From contig NW_003314348.1 of NCBI RefSeq assembly GCF_000143415.4, forward strand, positions 563,253-627,252: DNA of 64,000 bases. Direction: 5' to 3'. Numbering within the stretch: the first letter of the stretch is position 1; each line of letters opens with the position of its first letter. Below are positions 1 through 12,849 of this stretch, piece after piece. The notes beneath the pieces are model-generated. The model was not told where the DNA came from and made no database searches. It saw only the letters and a program-made list of their open reading frames with translations. A program made the translations under genes and the position numbers. Source of the stretch: Selaginella moellendorffii (Eukaryota; Streptophyta; Lycopodiopsida; Selaginellales; Selaginellaceae).

Positions 1-3000
1 AAAAGGGGCGTCACAAATTATACTTCAACTCAACATCGTCACACTTCATGTCTCCACGTCAACTCTATCAGCATCCATTTATCTTTTATTACTCAACTTG
101 TGACACATGTTGCCTTCTACATTTACGTCGTACAGTAGAACCAATTTTCATTTTTTATGACAACTGTCATACACACCTATATGCACAAGATGAGGCAGAC
201 TTAGTTGTGTATATAGGTGATTTCGAGCTTGAGTTGCAATCATCGCGAGTGGTGTTAAGTCAAGTTTTTGACTTCATCCTTAGTATAAATTAGTTGTGGC
301 CTAATCATGTCAAGTGTGACTTTAAGGTTTCTCCTCTTTGTCTCATACTTTGTTATATTTGTTTTATTCCTCTCATTGTTTTTACTTCTACTTCTATCAC
401 TTTTATCTCCCCATTACTTCTTCTTATGTTTCTATCTTGTTCCTCTTTTCTTTTTTCCAATCCCTCTAATGGTTTTTGTGTTGTAGCGATTGACCGTCGC
501 ATAAACGAGTATGCCAATCTTTTTGAATTTGACCTATCGTTTAAGGCCAAGATTGCAACATATAATCTTATTTCAACTGGGGATACTCATCCAATCAAAG
601 TTGTTGTTTATCATTGGTCATCTAAAGAGATCAAAATTTTATATACAAATGTCAAGGAAATGTTGGAAAATGGTGTTATTCAAAAGTCATGGAATCCTTG
701 AACGTATGAACCTCATCTTATAATAAAGCCTAATGGGAGTATTTTTTTCTATATCAACTATTATCCGTTAAATGAAGTGACGATCTTAAATATATACCCT
801 CTTCTTCATACTGCTAATTTTTTGGATTGTCTAAGGAGAAATCAATGGTTCACCAAATTAGATTTTACTTTTAGTTATTGGTAAGTATCACTTGCCAAAG
901 AAGATATTCCTAAGACTGCTTTTCATACATTGTTTGGTTTATACAAGTTTTTAGTGATGCCATTTAGTTTGAACAATGCTCTAACAACTTTCCAATAGAT
1001 GATGAATAAGATTCTTTGTAATATGCCAGAAGTGCTATTAAATTCATTGATGATGTCTTGATCCATTCGAAAAGGATGTGGGAGGAACACATCCATGATA
1101 TCATAAAGTTTTCAATTGGCTATGGGAAATTGGTTTAAAGCTAAAGCGGTCAAAATGCGTATTTAGGTCAAATGACACAAATTATCTTAGGTACCATATT
1201 TTCTTAAGGGTTTGTAAGTTGATTCTGACAAACTTATGGCTATTTTAAAATTCCCTACTCCGAAGTATGTGAATAATGTATAGTGCTTCTTAGGCAAGAT
1301 GCAATACTTTGGTCATTTTGTTGATCATTTTTTTGATCGCATTACACCCGTTGCAAGTGTTGCTGAAATTGTCAATGCCATCTTTCATTTGGTCTGTAAA
1401 TTGTGAGCAGGCATTTATAGATCTCAAAGAGTTATTGACGACTCCTTCAATTTTGGCATATTCTAATTACACTCAATCTTTCATTTTACCGATGCTTGTG
1501 ATATTGGTCTTGGAGGTGTATTAATGCAAAAGAGCCCAAGCATACTTGGTCAACACTATCCTATTGCATATATCAACCATACATTATGAACTACTCCACG
1601 ATAAATGAGTGTTTAGTAGCAATTTAGAGTTTTAAGAAACTTTATGCATATCTATATGGTTCTCAAACATTAAAAAAATGTGAACATGCTGCAGTTACTT
1701 CATTATTGAAGTGAAAGAACTTAGTTAATCATATTACTTAGTGAGCTTTGAAGCTTTAGATTTATGTTTTTAATGTTATTTATCACTTAGGGAGTTCTAT
1801 GGCTAATGTTGATGTTCTTTCTCAAGCTCTTCTTCCTTTTTTGCTCTCTTCTCATGTTTTTAACAAGTCTTTTATTCAGTGTCCATAAGGTAAAAAGCAA
1901 AATTTACCTTTTCTTGACGAGGTTCGCAAAGCTCAAAAAATTGATCTATGGATTCTAAAACTTTGCGATAGGTTTGAGAATTTTGCATCACTTGTTAATG
2001 ACTTGCCATTTTGGCATTTACATTCTCAATACCACCTTGAAGATGGTTTTTTTTATTTTGTGGGGATGAATTTTGATGATCATTTATGACTGTTGGTGCT
2101 TTCAATCTTTATTCCATACTTTCTCCACATCTACCATGATTTTCTTATTTTATACGAGTATATAGGACATTGTTGTGTAATTGAGAAGTTGCACAAATCT
2201 TTCTATTAACCGGAGATGCAATGTGATGTTATCTAGTTTATATGTAGTTGCATTTGATGCTAAGCTTGTAATACTCCCCCTCATGTAATGAAATGACGAT
2301 GTAAACTATAAATTTTTCCTTTCCAATTTAGTAGTTTACCTTATTTATTTGACTATCACTGCTTTGGCATTAATTAAGTTCCCTTGAGTGGCCCTTCTAG
2401 CACCACTCGAGTCCATGCTCACTCCCATCTAAGGCCCTTAAGCCCCAGTCTCAACTTTAAGTTAATTTGGAAACACCACTAGAGAGTTCCTTTAAAACTA
2501 CTTCTTAAACCTCACTATCCTTACTATACTCACTAAACTCACTCCGATGAAATTTTTATTATTTCGGTTATGGTTTTAGGGATCCTTTAGCCTACAATAT
2601 CTTGGGGAGCTGATTCCTTACAGATGGTTAAAGTCAATTGTAATTTCCCTTCTATTTGAGTTAGTGGCATTTGATCTAATAGGGCCTTTTTCACAGTTGA
2701 CTATTAACGATGAGTATGTTATTATTGTTTTTGACTACTTGATTTGTTGGGTGGAAGTTGGTGCTCTTGCTAGTGCATTTGCCATTGCTATTAGATACTT
2801 CCTCCTCAATCGAGTGGTGTTCTAACATTTCTATCTAAAGCAAATTTTTTTGGATAATGGTCTCGTATTTATAGCTAAGGTATTTCATGTTTTAATGTCT
2901 CAATTGGGGATACGCCATGCTTTCACAAGTGCTTATCATCCACAGTCAAATAGTTTGATGGAATAGCTCATTTAGATCTTTAAAAGGATGATCACGAAGT

Positions 3001-3617
3001 ACATAAACTTTTATCTTTCAAATTGGGATGGTTATTTACTGTTTTTTCTATATACATATTTCACAAGTGTGCAGAGTTCTATTGGTGCTTCACCATATAA
3101 ACTTTTATATAGTCATGATCCGATATTACTAACGGAGTTGAGTTTATCTTCCCGATTGCCATGAGTTAGGATCTTGGGATCTGTATTTAATGAACATTCT
3201 TCCACTTATCTGAGTAAAGTTTGCTGAACACCTAAACTGCATATAAGTGGAACAACAATAGCGCTATAACTCCCATCATTGTCCTCCTATAGAGTACAAA
3301 GTGAATAACTTGGTGTTAATCTGTTTTTCCAATCTTATGGTACATGGTTTGTCTAAAGGGCTTCTTCCTCAGTAGAAAGGATTGTATTAAGTGTTGCGGA
3401 AAATTGAATTAAAATTTTATGAGGTTCAACATGACGTTTAACAAGCCAATCCTTCAAAAATTATACATATACAACAACTAAAACACTTTATACAAAGGGA
3501 TCAAGAACCATTGGCACCACCTACAAATCCACTGATGCCCCCTCCTAATGTTCTTCTAGATTCCGGCCCATTCACAAGAGAACCTTAACTATCTTCCATC
3601 ATTCTAAAAGGAGGGGA
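1..3617 (+). mobile_element. Degenerate Ty3/gypsy LTR retrotransposon, pol region
   Basis: Broken pol of a Ty3/gypsy element, readable only by joining frames. Translation around 726-1060 shows reverse transcriptase landmarks: KPNGS, then FTKLDF, then the catalytic FIDDV box (about 1043-1057) in place of YxDD. RNase H-like sequence follows at about 1400-1850. An integrase zinc-binding region lies near 2160-2280, and the integrase core with FDLIGPF (about 2670) and a DNG motif (about 2856) comes next. Stops and frameshifts occur in every domain, so the copy is dead. The 5' LTR is outside the window. A purine-rich tract at about 3604-3617 precedes the presumed 3' LTR. The base composition is far more AT-rich than the neighbouring genes. 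The domain order RT, RNase H, integrase is what separates gypsy from copia. A related copy lies at 56.8-57.7 kb on the opposite strand. Confidence 0.88.
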
Positions 3618-3990
3618 TGATGTGAGGTTCACACATGGAAATATAATACATTTTTTGTTTTCTTAAGCAAACTTGTAGGGGGACTAAGATGGTAATGAAT
3701 ATACCTAGAATATGCTTGGATATTCTACCATCTAATGGTTGTTATTCATTTAGATTAATCTTGTATTTATAATTTTATAAACATATTTAAAATTTATAAA
3801 CTTTCTTAAACCCTTTCTAGTATATTCTTTTTGATTCTATCATCTAATGGTTGATATGAAATAAGATTAATGTTGTGTTTATAAATTACAAACATGTTTA
3901 TAATTATAAACTTTACTTGACCAATTGGATTAATAAGTAATAATAAAATTACTATTAAGCAAACCAAGCATTGCTACACTCTAAAATTTT
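3618..3990 (+). repeat. LTR-like remnant following the gypsy element
   Basis: The segment starts with TG directly after a purine-rich tract, as expected for the 3' LTR of the element to its left. It contains two internal near-copies of a motif reading TTCTACCATCTAATGGTTG or similar (about 3722-3740 and 3837-3855), each followed by AGATTAATnTTGTnTTTATAA. The reverse complement of 53148-53385 matches from about 3655 onward, including both internal copies. The outer end of the LTR is not resolved, so the right boundary is approximate. Confidence 0.6.
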
Positions 3991-5348
3991 AAAATTCTAT
4001 ATTTTAAAATTCTTATTACTTGTTATTTTAACAATAGAAGATACTGGACACTTATTAATAATATTTTATAAGAATAGTTTAAAAATATAATTTTGAGAAA
4101 TAATTAAATTTTAAATTTTAAAATAATTTATTCAAATTTTACTATTTTAGAAAAATACATGGACTAAACATTCTAATATACTTGAATATAGCCCATTAAT
4201 TGAGTATTGAAGCATTAACAATTGATGGTAAGAAACAATTTTTTGTAATAGGTTCATAATTCTTAATATTATTAATAAATATAATTTCTAATTTATATAT
4301 TTGACATTTTCTAAATGTATAGAAAAATATATATTTTATAAAGGTGAAATTTTTTGTTTTTAATAATATAGAATTTACATTGTCATAACTCTAAAAGAAA
4401 TCATTAAATATTTAGTGGAAAATTCTTGTACAGTGTTGGTGCGTTTTGGTTCTTTCAAATATACATTCTTTATTGATAATCAATCATAATTATCGTAATC
4501 ATAATTTTAGTAAGAAATACAACAGTAAAACCATAGCTCGCAGCCATCCAATAGCATGCCCTGGTCGTTGGAAAACTTTGCTCTTGGCCAATGGGAGACT
4601 GGCACATCTTAGGTGCTCATTGGCTGTGCGAATTAAACAAGAATTTGACACTTGTCCGGTGCTCGCAGAGCAGCGCCAATCGCTCGTCGACTCACTCCAC
4701 TTGCTACAACCAAGAACATGTGCTTTTGATCTTCCCTGTTTTATTCTTCATGCATATAGAGGTTACCTCTCTTTTAGAACATACGTTCAAAAGCAGGCTT
4801 GAGAACCTGGTAGGTCACATACATACGTTGCTTCCATCCATCCGTTGCTCCTTTCCCTGCACAAAGGTCACCTTTGCAAACCAGTAGGTAAGTTACAAAT
4901 ATCATGGTCATAAGTTGTAACTTGGAAGTGTCCCAGTGTTGTGGTGTTTCCATGTGAATTCCGCACTGTTAGTGGGATGATCTGAAATCCAAGTTATTCC
5001 ACTTCAGGCAGCTAGGGGACATAGTAGGTTAGATGTGAGCGGGTGAAGTTGTACAAGCTTGCTGGCAACTTTGAGAGGGTTTGCCAACTGCCCAGCATTG
5101 CCATCATTATTTCGTGACATCAGCAGTATCCAACGACTACATAGTTAAAAGTCCTATGCCCCAAGACTGTAAAACTAATATTACAATCGAAACTCAAGAT
5201 ATAAGACACACGTAAAACATGTGTAGGTACACACACACCTGCTACTGATGGTCGTTATGCAAGACTTTCAGCCCAAAAATTCTCCCTTGCTCTTGGTGAG
5301 TACGCTCCAGGGCCATGTCGGTGGTTACAATACAATGCATGCTCCCCA

Positions 5349-5385
<37 letters not shown>

Positions 5386-7090
5386 CACATGGTGACAGAC
5401 CTTTTCCTCTGCGTCTCTGCTGACGGCGCACATGAGATTGCCCTATCACCAAGTTGCATTCTCCATCTTTTATCCCCTGCGGGCAAAGAGAAGAAATTCT
5501 AAATGAAACAAAACCCCACAAAAAAAGGGACAAAAAAAAAAAAAAGTCAAACCGCCACGGGACCCGGATGACCACACCATGCATGTTCGCCCCCGCCACC
5601 CTAGCAGCGCCCGTATCTTTGCGTGCTCTATGCAAATATGGCATCGCCACCTGCAAGACACCAACACGTGAATGCATGTCGTCTTGCCAAAACAGTTTCC
5701 ATATTTTCACCCCCAATTTCGGGGCACGATGACGTCCTTCCCTCTCTGTCTTTGCCAACAACAAGATCGTCTTCCCCGTACCACGCAGGATGACGCCGCG
5801 CGTCTTTAGCTTAAGTGCCGTGTGACAACGAAAAGCCAAGTTTGCTTCAATCGATATAAATGGGCAACACATTTGCTCCTACTTGTGCCTGTGGATCGAC
5901 GAGTGCGTCTAGAAGACAGTGACAACAGCCGAGCTCGGGAATTTACGTCACGCACAGGCAGCAACCAGCCAGAGATAACTGCGGGCTTGTGGGCCGTGGC
6001 ACACACTGCGTACACAACCAGCACGGCCGTACACCCATACATACAACTGCTGCTACGAACTGGGACCCCTCACTGATCAACAAACATGTGCTTCTCTGAG
6101 GAGCCTTGGCGTCATGCCGTACGCCACCTTATCCAGGCACTTTGCATTTTACGCCCACCGGTTTGTTACCCGACTCTTTTTACCTTTCACCTTTTTGATT
6201 TCACCGGCTATATGCACTGTGCGGGATCACGGGGAGCTCCTGCGCTGGGCACCGTAGAGTCAAGCGGTCAAACAGGGGAGCGTGATCACGTGCATTGAGA
6301 AGTCGTAGCTAGGGATGGTTGGTTTAGGTTTTAAGGGGTAAATTATTTAGGTCACGGGGGTTTTAGGGTATCTCGCAAATGGGCTGGTCGCTGGATCAAT
6401 CGTTACAAATCCGCCGCGAAAGCCACATGGTCGCAGACAAGCCTCGTGCCCGGCATGGGAGGATGCATCCCCATGTGAGCTATCGACGTCCGGGTCTCCT
6501 CTGAGATTTTTGTTCCAAGTTCCAAGCTATTAAATAATCAATCGCTAAACTATGTGTAGATTCCGCAATGCAAGTTACAGAGAGGGACTTTGTCGCCGAC
6601 AACGCAAGTGTGATTTTCGTGAGCATTCTTGTGCATGGGCATGGGGGTGGCGCTGCTGGCGTGAAAGCGCCACCACCGCCGCTTGGAAACCCATCCTTTT
6701 TTCCTCTTTTGTTTGAATGGCGTGCTTACTGTATTTTAAGTTTGATAGAAATATGAAGGCCAGGGAAGAAAGAAAATCTGGAGCTCCCTCCAAAGATTCG
6801 CATACCTAGGACCAGATCCAGTCAAATGCCTTTCCTTGTCCAAACCTCACAACACAGGGGGGCCGAGGACCTGGTCCTCTTATGACAAACCAGCAGGTGG
6901 TTTGTAAGAGGGAACAATAATCTGGGCCAACCGGGGCTCTCCACGTGGACCAACAGGAATTCGGCGATGCCCCCATGATGCCATCCATGGCGATGTCACC
7001 ATGCCGCATGACGGACGAGAAATGCGTATTTAAGCGCGCCGCGGAATGTGCTGTGATGGCGTCAGCTGATTCACTTTAATCTACTTTATC
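3991..7090. other. Intergenic; no gene recognised
   Basis: The first 450 bases are very AT-rich and look like retrotransposon debris. From about 4.5 kb the composition becomes that of the gene island. Several short open frames exist, but none shows a recognisable domain or a convincing exon chain. One long frame on the - strand near 5.3-5.9 kb is produced partly by a CT/GA microsatellite. Isolated ACGTCA and TGACG motifs occur (for example 5945-5950), but I cannot tie them to a gene. Confidence 0.5.
5353..5382. repeat. (CT)15 microsatellite
   Basis: Uninterrupted CT dinucleotide run in intergenic DNA. On the other strand it reads as GA repeats. Confidence 0.95.
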
Positions 7091-7093
7091 TGG

Positions 7094-7466
7094 TGACGTC
7101 ACGGGGGAGCTGGCCCAGGTGGCATGGGACGTGGCCATGTCACACTCGCCCCAGCAATGGAGCTTCTTTTCGAGCGCAAAGGTCAAATCAAATTTCGACA
7201 GCTATCCAACAAATGTTCCAAGTTGGCAAGGCTTTTTGTTAGGGCTAATCAATCATTTGTGGTGTATCTCTACAATACAAGGCCAATATACGTAAGCCTC
7301 AAACGTACACACATGAAACGGGCCGCCACGTCATGCGGTCCCACCGCCAGTGTGACGTGGCCGATTCGTGAGCTATGGCTGGCATCATGCCCATGACCAT
7401 ATGATGTAGGCATGATGGCGGCATGCCATGGGCCGAAATTACCTCTTCACTTTCCGCGTATAAAAG
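7094..7466 (+). promoter_or_regulatory. Probable promoter of the CC-type glutaredoxin gene (TATA box plus TGACG sites)
   Basis: TATAAAAG at 7459-7466 is a good TATA box, and a pyrimidine-rich transcribed leader of about 590 nt would lead to the ATG at 8089. Upstream are a perfect palindrome TGACGTCA at 7094-7101, ACGTCA at 7328-7333 and TGACG at 7353-7357. The last two are arranged as an imperfect inverted repeat. TGACG is the core site of TGA-type bZIP factors. CC-type glutaredoxins bind TGA factors, so feedback regulation is possible. That link is inference. Confidence 0.45.
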
Positions 7467-8088
7467 CTGGTAAAACCAGGGGGGTAAAAACCCTCACAAG
7501 CACAAAGCCTTGTTCATTCGTCGTTCCTTCATTCATTTTCTTGGCGTTGGTTTTGGAGGAGGATCGATCCAGTTCAGGGGGAGCAAACTTTGGTGGTGTT
7601 GTCTCGGGGCGATGGATCTCGATCAATCAATCATCGGGCGGCGACTGGGAAATTGGGCCGAATTTGTTAGTTATATCTCGGATTGTGGGCTTACACAGCT
7701 AGTAGATTTCTCCTCTCTTCTCTTTATCTCTCTCGTCTAGACTCTCGTCTCTCCATCTCCATCTAGAGACTCTGAGTCTTTGCTCGTCTCCAGTTCTCGT
7801 TTGACTGGCCAATCCTCTGGGATCAGATCCCTTTGCCTTACCGTGCCCGGCTTGATTGACTGACCACTCCAAAGTCACCCAGCGTGTGTCGATTCCTCTC
7901 TTGGCTCTGTAAGGCCTCTATTCGCTCTCTCTTTAGAACAGCGGATGAAGAATTCTCCTTGCATGGTCTGGAAAGAATTGGATCAGATGCTTTAAGTATC
8001 CCTTGCATCCTGTCAAGATTTTCTCTCCTGTCCTCTCAGTGTTCTGATCTTCTAGTTCTCCCTACAACATCTCAGAGGAGGTGTGGCG

Positions 8089-8484
8089 ATGAACGAAGTG
8101 TCGAGCCAGAGCGCCATTGTGCTGCCGCTCATGGGCCATGCAGCGCCGGCCGAATCAACGTCTTCGTCGGCGGTGGAAGTAGTGGAGAAGCTGGCGGTGG
8201 AGAACGCGGTGGTGATCTTCAGCAGCAGTGGCTGCTGCATGAGTCATGTCGTCAAGAGGCTGCTGTGCGGATTGGGAGTGAATCCAGTGGTGTTCGAGCT
8301 GGACGAGGAGAAGAACGGGCCCGAGATCGAGAAGGCGCTGGCCAGATTCACAGGGATTTCCCAGGTGTCTCCCACTGTTTTCATCGGGGGTAAGCTCGTT
8401 GGTGGCTTGGATAAAGTCATGGCTTCTCATATCAGCGGCGAGCTTGTCCCCCAGCTCAAGGAAGCAGGGGCTCTGTGGCTATGA
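8089..8484 (+). CDS. CC-type glutaredoxin (ROXY family)
   Basis: Single-exon gene of 131 aa. The thioredoxin-fold protein carries the plant-specific active site CCMS (about residues 49-52, after VVIFSSSG) instead of CPYC. This defines class III, or ROXY, glutaredoxins. The downstream [13 protein letters not shown] segment holds the cis-proline and the glutathione-binding GG. The protein ends in ALWL, the C-terminal motif used by ROXY proteins for function with TGA bZIP factors and TOPLESS-type co-repressors. I chose the ATG at 8089. The same frame is open two codons further up, but from a GTG. Expected role: nuclear and cytosolic transcriptional co-regulator in development and stress rather than a bulk disulfide reductase. 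The length is slightly above the usual 100-140 aa midpoint. The family call is firm; which ROXY it corresponds to is not resolved. Confidence 0.93.
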   Translation: MNEVSSQSAIVLPLMGHAAPAESTSSSAVEVVEKLAVENAVVIFSSSGCCMSHVVKRLLCGLGVNPVVFELDEEKNGPEIEKALARFTGISQVSPTVFIGGKLVGGLDKVMASHISGELVPQLKEAGALWL

Positions 8485-9746
8485 AAGAAAGTCCCAGAAT
8501 CAAACGCCACCATAAAGCAGCATAACATCAAACCACAAGAGAAGAGTGGAAAAAGCTTCTCAGCAAAGAGTGTGCCTCCAAAAGACTTGATTTCTCTTAC
8601 TTTGTTTGTTTTCCCTGCTTTTATTTTCTTCTTTTTTTTTGTTTTCCTTTCGGGATCTCCTGACTTGTTAAATAGAGGCTGGGGGTAGTATTTCCCTTCT
8701 CATGTCCTCTCCCCTGTATCTCTTTTGCACTCCCAAGTGGGAATGGAATTTCATATGGTGGGATTTTCTCTGGCTGCTCTGGTTGGTGTAGCAGCAGGAG
8801 GGAGGATGGAATAGAATATTGGTTCCATTGGGGTGATATAATGGCTAGAATGTTTTGCTGTTTTGCAAAATATGGCTCCTTGGTGAATGCTGACATAGCT
8901 GTTGTATCTCTTTGCTTGTCAAGCGTAAGTGGAGTGGTGTCAAAACAAGAATGAAGGGATTGGAATTTCTCAGAGGCGCATAGCAATTATTATCAGGTTC
9001 TATACCCTTAGCATCTTTTTTTTTTTTTCTTTGTTTTTGGTAAAAGGAAGAACCCCATTTGTCAAGAAATGCAAAAAAAGGAAATGTGGTGTAAGAAAGT
9101 AGCAATTGCAAAGTGGGGACGTTTTACGGAGGATTGCAGGAAAACTGACGCAACAAGAAATGGACGTGCTGCTTTGTTTCGAGTGACCAAAATAAAAGCT
9201 TTGCGAAAAACCTTGTAAGGAAAAGAATAAAGATCCAAAATGAATCGTCATCTTGACGACTTGCTGCTGAGTTGAGTGATCTTTTCGTGCCCGTCACCCC
9301 CGCGTCACAAAGACTTCGAAGGCAAACGTACAATAATTTTCCCAATTTCTCTTTTCACCCAGCAACACTCTGACCTTGCAGTTAAAATTGTCAAACCAAC
9401 CTTCTCCTTTTTTACCTCGATGTGAGTTCATCTTTTTTTTTTAATTTCCATGATGCGTGCGTCATGATCCTCGCGCGATGCTCCTTTCGCAGGAGTCAAG
9501 ATTTTTACACATCCGCTGGTGGGGGCACACTCGCCAAGCCATGTTGCGCCGTGTGCTTGCGTTGCTGACTTCCACAGGGCGTGGAAATGAGAGGCCTTTT
9601 TAGAAACTTCGAGCACTGACCGATACACACTCGAGTGACATCAACAGCGAAGCTTTCTTTCTGCACCAACAGGATAAGAGGAAATCAGCCACAGCTCTAG
9701 AGAAAAGAGAAGAAAAAAAAAACACACTAAAAGTTGCCCACCTTAG
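8485..9746. other. 3' regions of two convergent genes; no further gene seen
   Basis: The region between the glutaredoxin stop and the VPS11 stop, which face each other. It holds T-rich and A-rich stretches compatible with two 3' UTRs. No coding frame of recognisable content was found. Confidence 0.5.
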
Positions 9747-12700
9747 CTAAGGACGATGAGTGCTGAGCATGCCACGACCAAAGTAGTCGGCAATGACGGA
9801 GAATCCATCGTCCGAGTTCCGGACGAGCTGGAAGAACCTGTCGTGGTCCGTGGCGTTCTGTGCCAGATTCCGCTTCATCTCTAGCAGCGTGTGGTTCGAA
9901 GGAGCGCAGACCGGGCACTCCTTTTCGTTGTCACCCAGGCACCTTTGGTGGAAGGAGTGCATGCAAAAGAAGTGGACGGCCGGCAAGTCGAGGATCGAGG
10001 TGCAGGCCGTGCATTTGCTCAGCTGGAACACTCGGGGCTTTGTTCTCAGCTCCTCGATCTCGGCCCTCATCAGCCTATTATCCTCCTGCACCACAAACCA
10101 TCGCCAACTTTAGAACACGAGTGGGAATAAAAAGCAGCGGGTAGGAACGCACGTCGTATTTCTGGATTGTTTTCCGATCGTCCTCGATCTGCCTCGACTC
10201 TTGCTTGAGTTGTGTAGCGATGTAGTTCTTCACCACCGAGAGAGTGAGTGTCGGGTTCTTGGATAAAGTCTGGAGCACCACCAGTGGGGGCAGGAGCGAG
10301 TATTGTTCGATGTATCCCAGCACCTCCTTGACTTCCTTGGAGCAATCTTCCCCTCTCTCCCCGAAGTACGCAAGGACATCGGCCCAGAGCGAAGGATCGC
10401 CACCTCTGCTCGTGTCCGCAAGCCGCTCACAGCAGGAGATGAGGCCGCGGTAGTCACTGTCTTTCATGTAGCACGACATCACCTCCTTGAAGAGTCTCTT
10501 TTTCTCGTAAAGGAAGAGAAGCCCGTCACGAAACTTATGCCTCTCACACAGCATCACCGCCAGTGCTGCATCGTATTGCGGCTCCTCTTCGTGAGCACCC
10601 CATCCTTTCTTTAGTAGATCCAGTGACTTCTGCAAGCGCAAGGATCTCTCTTCGGCAGTCTCCCGGGTGTTAGACACCGCGTCTTTGAAAGATCTCGTCT
10701 TCTTAACCTGAGCTTTTCGCGACGAACTAGAGCTCTCTTCCTCGGGAGAAGTAGAAGCCAAACTATCGGACAGGTAGAGTTCCAGGAGCGTGTTGTGAAT
10801 GTCTTTCACTATCGGGGAGCTGCTTACCTTCACAAGGTATTGCTCCAGGAGAACTATCAGCCACCTCGGTTGGTCAACATAAATGTGCACGAACTCCATC
10901 GGTGACGGTGGCGGAGCACTGCTGCTGCTTGTGTGAGTAGCATTGCCATCACTACTGCATAGTGTCAAGAGAGTAGCCGTGGTTTCGTCAGGCTTGTGCT
11001 CGACCAGTATTTTCCCATACTGTTTTAGCGTAACCTCGGCCTCGGATGGTGAAAGTCCTGATATATACTCCAGTGCTTCAACATAATTTCCCAGGTCTCC
11101 AAGAAGAATTTTGAGATACGATTCGTGCAACCCCGCGGTTTTTGCAACGTACAGTGCTTGCTCGTAGTAGCCAGCAGCTCTGCATACTCTCACCGCCGTT
11201 TCAACATCAAACCGAAGCTGTCCTCCCGTCTGCTCGTCCCCCCTGATGAACTTGTCCAACTTAGTTGCGTCCTTGAGCTTCGTGTAACAGTTGAGTAGCA
11301 AGGTTGTGTGGTCTGCCGATGCCAGTGCCTTCTCGTGAAGTCTTTCCAAATAGAGCGTCAAGTTCTGAATGAGCTGAGCGTCCAAAAACTTCTGAATGAC
11401 GTAAGAAGGCTCGAGTTGTCCAATAGTTTTGATATACTGCGCCATAGCTTCGTCGTAATCCTGCTTGCTGTACAGATGATCCCCATACTTTCGCATAACT
11501 TGAGCAGTGGCTGCAGCGTCTGCTTGCTGTCTCTGGACAAGGCTTATAGCAACCGGGTAGAGATTCTTTCGGTAGAGAAGCTCCAGCTTGCTGTTCATGT
11601 CTTTTTCTGTTAAGCACGTAACCTTGTGGTCCTTTGTGATAATTGCGATGATGCCCCATTCGCAAAATACTTGCGCAACATCCTCCACTTCTGAGCTATA
11701 AGCGATCAACTTGCTCTTAAGGTCGTAGATGTTGAACACGCTCTTACGGGCGTCTGCAATAACAGCAAGTAAATATCCGCGGAACCAGCCAACGTACTTC
11801 TTTTCGCCTTCAAAAGCCCAACAGGGACCTCTACCGTCCACCTCATAAAAATAAATAGCTTCCTGCCTTCCAATAACAAGCTCCTATAAAGTTATAAACC
11901 ATCAACAATTGTCAGCCCAAGAAAAAAGAGAAGAACGTGTAGAACTTACCTGTCGATCACTCATAGCCACGCAGAGACCATCGCAACCATGCCCGTCCAA
12001 GACTTGCTTTTGAGGAGGGTGTTGAAGCATGTTGTAAAGATTCACAGTCGCCGCCGTTACTACGAAAAGCTGTAGTGCTTGACCATCTAGTCGAAGTCCC
12101 AAACCGGTAATCGGCGAAGCACTACTCGTGGCCGTTGCTGGATCAACTAAAAGCTTGAGTCGTGAGATTCGCTCTCGAGCAATATCACCACGGATGCAAT
12201 ACACGATGCCCGATTCCAAGCCAAAACATAAGAGCAAGATGGGAGGTGCTTCCTCGTAGACCAGAAAACAAGTGATCTGGAAAAGGAAAACATTAGAAAC
12301 CTTTCTCTGGATGTGGAGAACAACTTACTTTTGCCTCGGGAAATTTATTTGAGAAGATTCTCAAAGCTCGGTCACAGACTGGATCTATTCTGCTAGAACT
12401 CGGGCCCTCGCTTTGATGTTTACTCAAATCCCAGAGCTTGAGGGACATGGAAGATACCTGTGCTGAAGCAGCCTCATCCTCTCCCACAGTCACCAACATG
12501 TTTCTTTGCTAAGAAAACGAGAATCGAGGATCCATGAGAAAACAGCACCAGGGGCTACGAAACCGAGACTTGCCTTGAGCTGATGGACGTGGAGCACAGA
12601 CGTGGAATGCGCCTGGAAGCTGTAGCTGAGCTTGAAACCTCGATCCAGGACGTGGACCATGGCATCGTCGCCACCGAGCACGATCTGGCCCCTGCCGCTG

Positions 12701-12792
12701 CTGCTGCACACGATGTTCTCCCCCAGCTCCGCCGCGGCGCCAGATCCGAGCGCCTTCTCCTCGAAGAAGGGGAATTTCCTCCATTGGTACAT
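9747..12792 (-). CDS. VPS11: VPS11, core subunit of HOPS/CORVET tethering complexes
   Basis: Five exons on the - strand: 12792-12574, 12508-12329, 12276-11950, 11883-10153 and 10085-9747, giving 931 aa, the usual plant VPS11 length. The N-terminal third is a beta-propeller. A long alpha-solenoid with the clathrin-heavy-chain-type repeat follows (QQADAAATAQVMRKYGDHLY near residue 350). The last exon encodes a short coiled coil and a RING-H2 finger with Cys844, Cys847, Cys860, His862, His865, Cys868, Cys876 and Cys879. VPS11 scaffolds the HOPS and CORVET complexes that tether endosomes and vacuolar membranes. Intron 1 (12509-12573) starts with GC rather than GT (AAG/GCAAGT). It keeps the reading frame and gives the family sequence HQLK-QRN across the junction. 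The other introns are GT-AG, 52-67 bp. The start codon lies only 57 bp from that of the divergent neighbour. Confidence 0.96.
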
Positions 12793-12849
12793 CTCCTCCC
12801 AAGAACCCTAAAATCGAAATCCGTGAAGAAAATGGAGGGTTGAGGGTTT
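12793..12849. promoter_or_regulatory. 57-bp bidirectional spacer between two start codons
   Basis: All the DNA between the ATG of VPS11 (-) and the ATG of the zinc-finger gene (+). It contains a telo-box-like AACCCTAA (12804-12811) and a related GAGGGTTT at its right edge. Such a short spacer means that the promoters and 5' UTRs must overlap, and probably reach into the partner's transcribed region. Confidence 0.6.

Noticed and set aside
4446-4887. Two overlapping frames of 118 and 98 codons
   Set aside because: No domain, no exon chain and no promoter-like features. They overlap each other in different frames.
5255-5872. 205-codon - strand frame with an Arg-Glu run
   Set aside because: The RERERE run is only the translation of the CT/GA microsatellite. 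The rest has no recognisable content.
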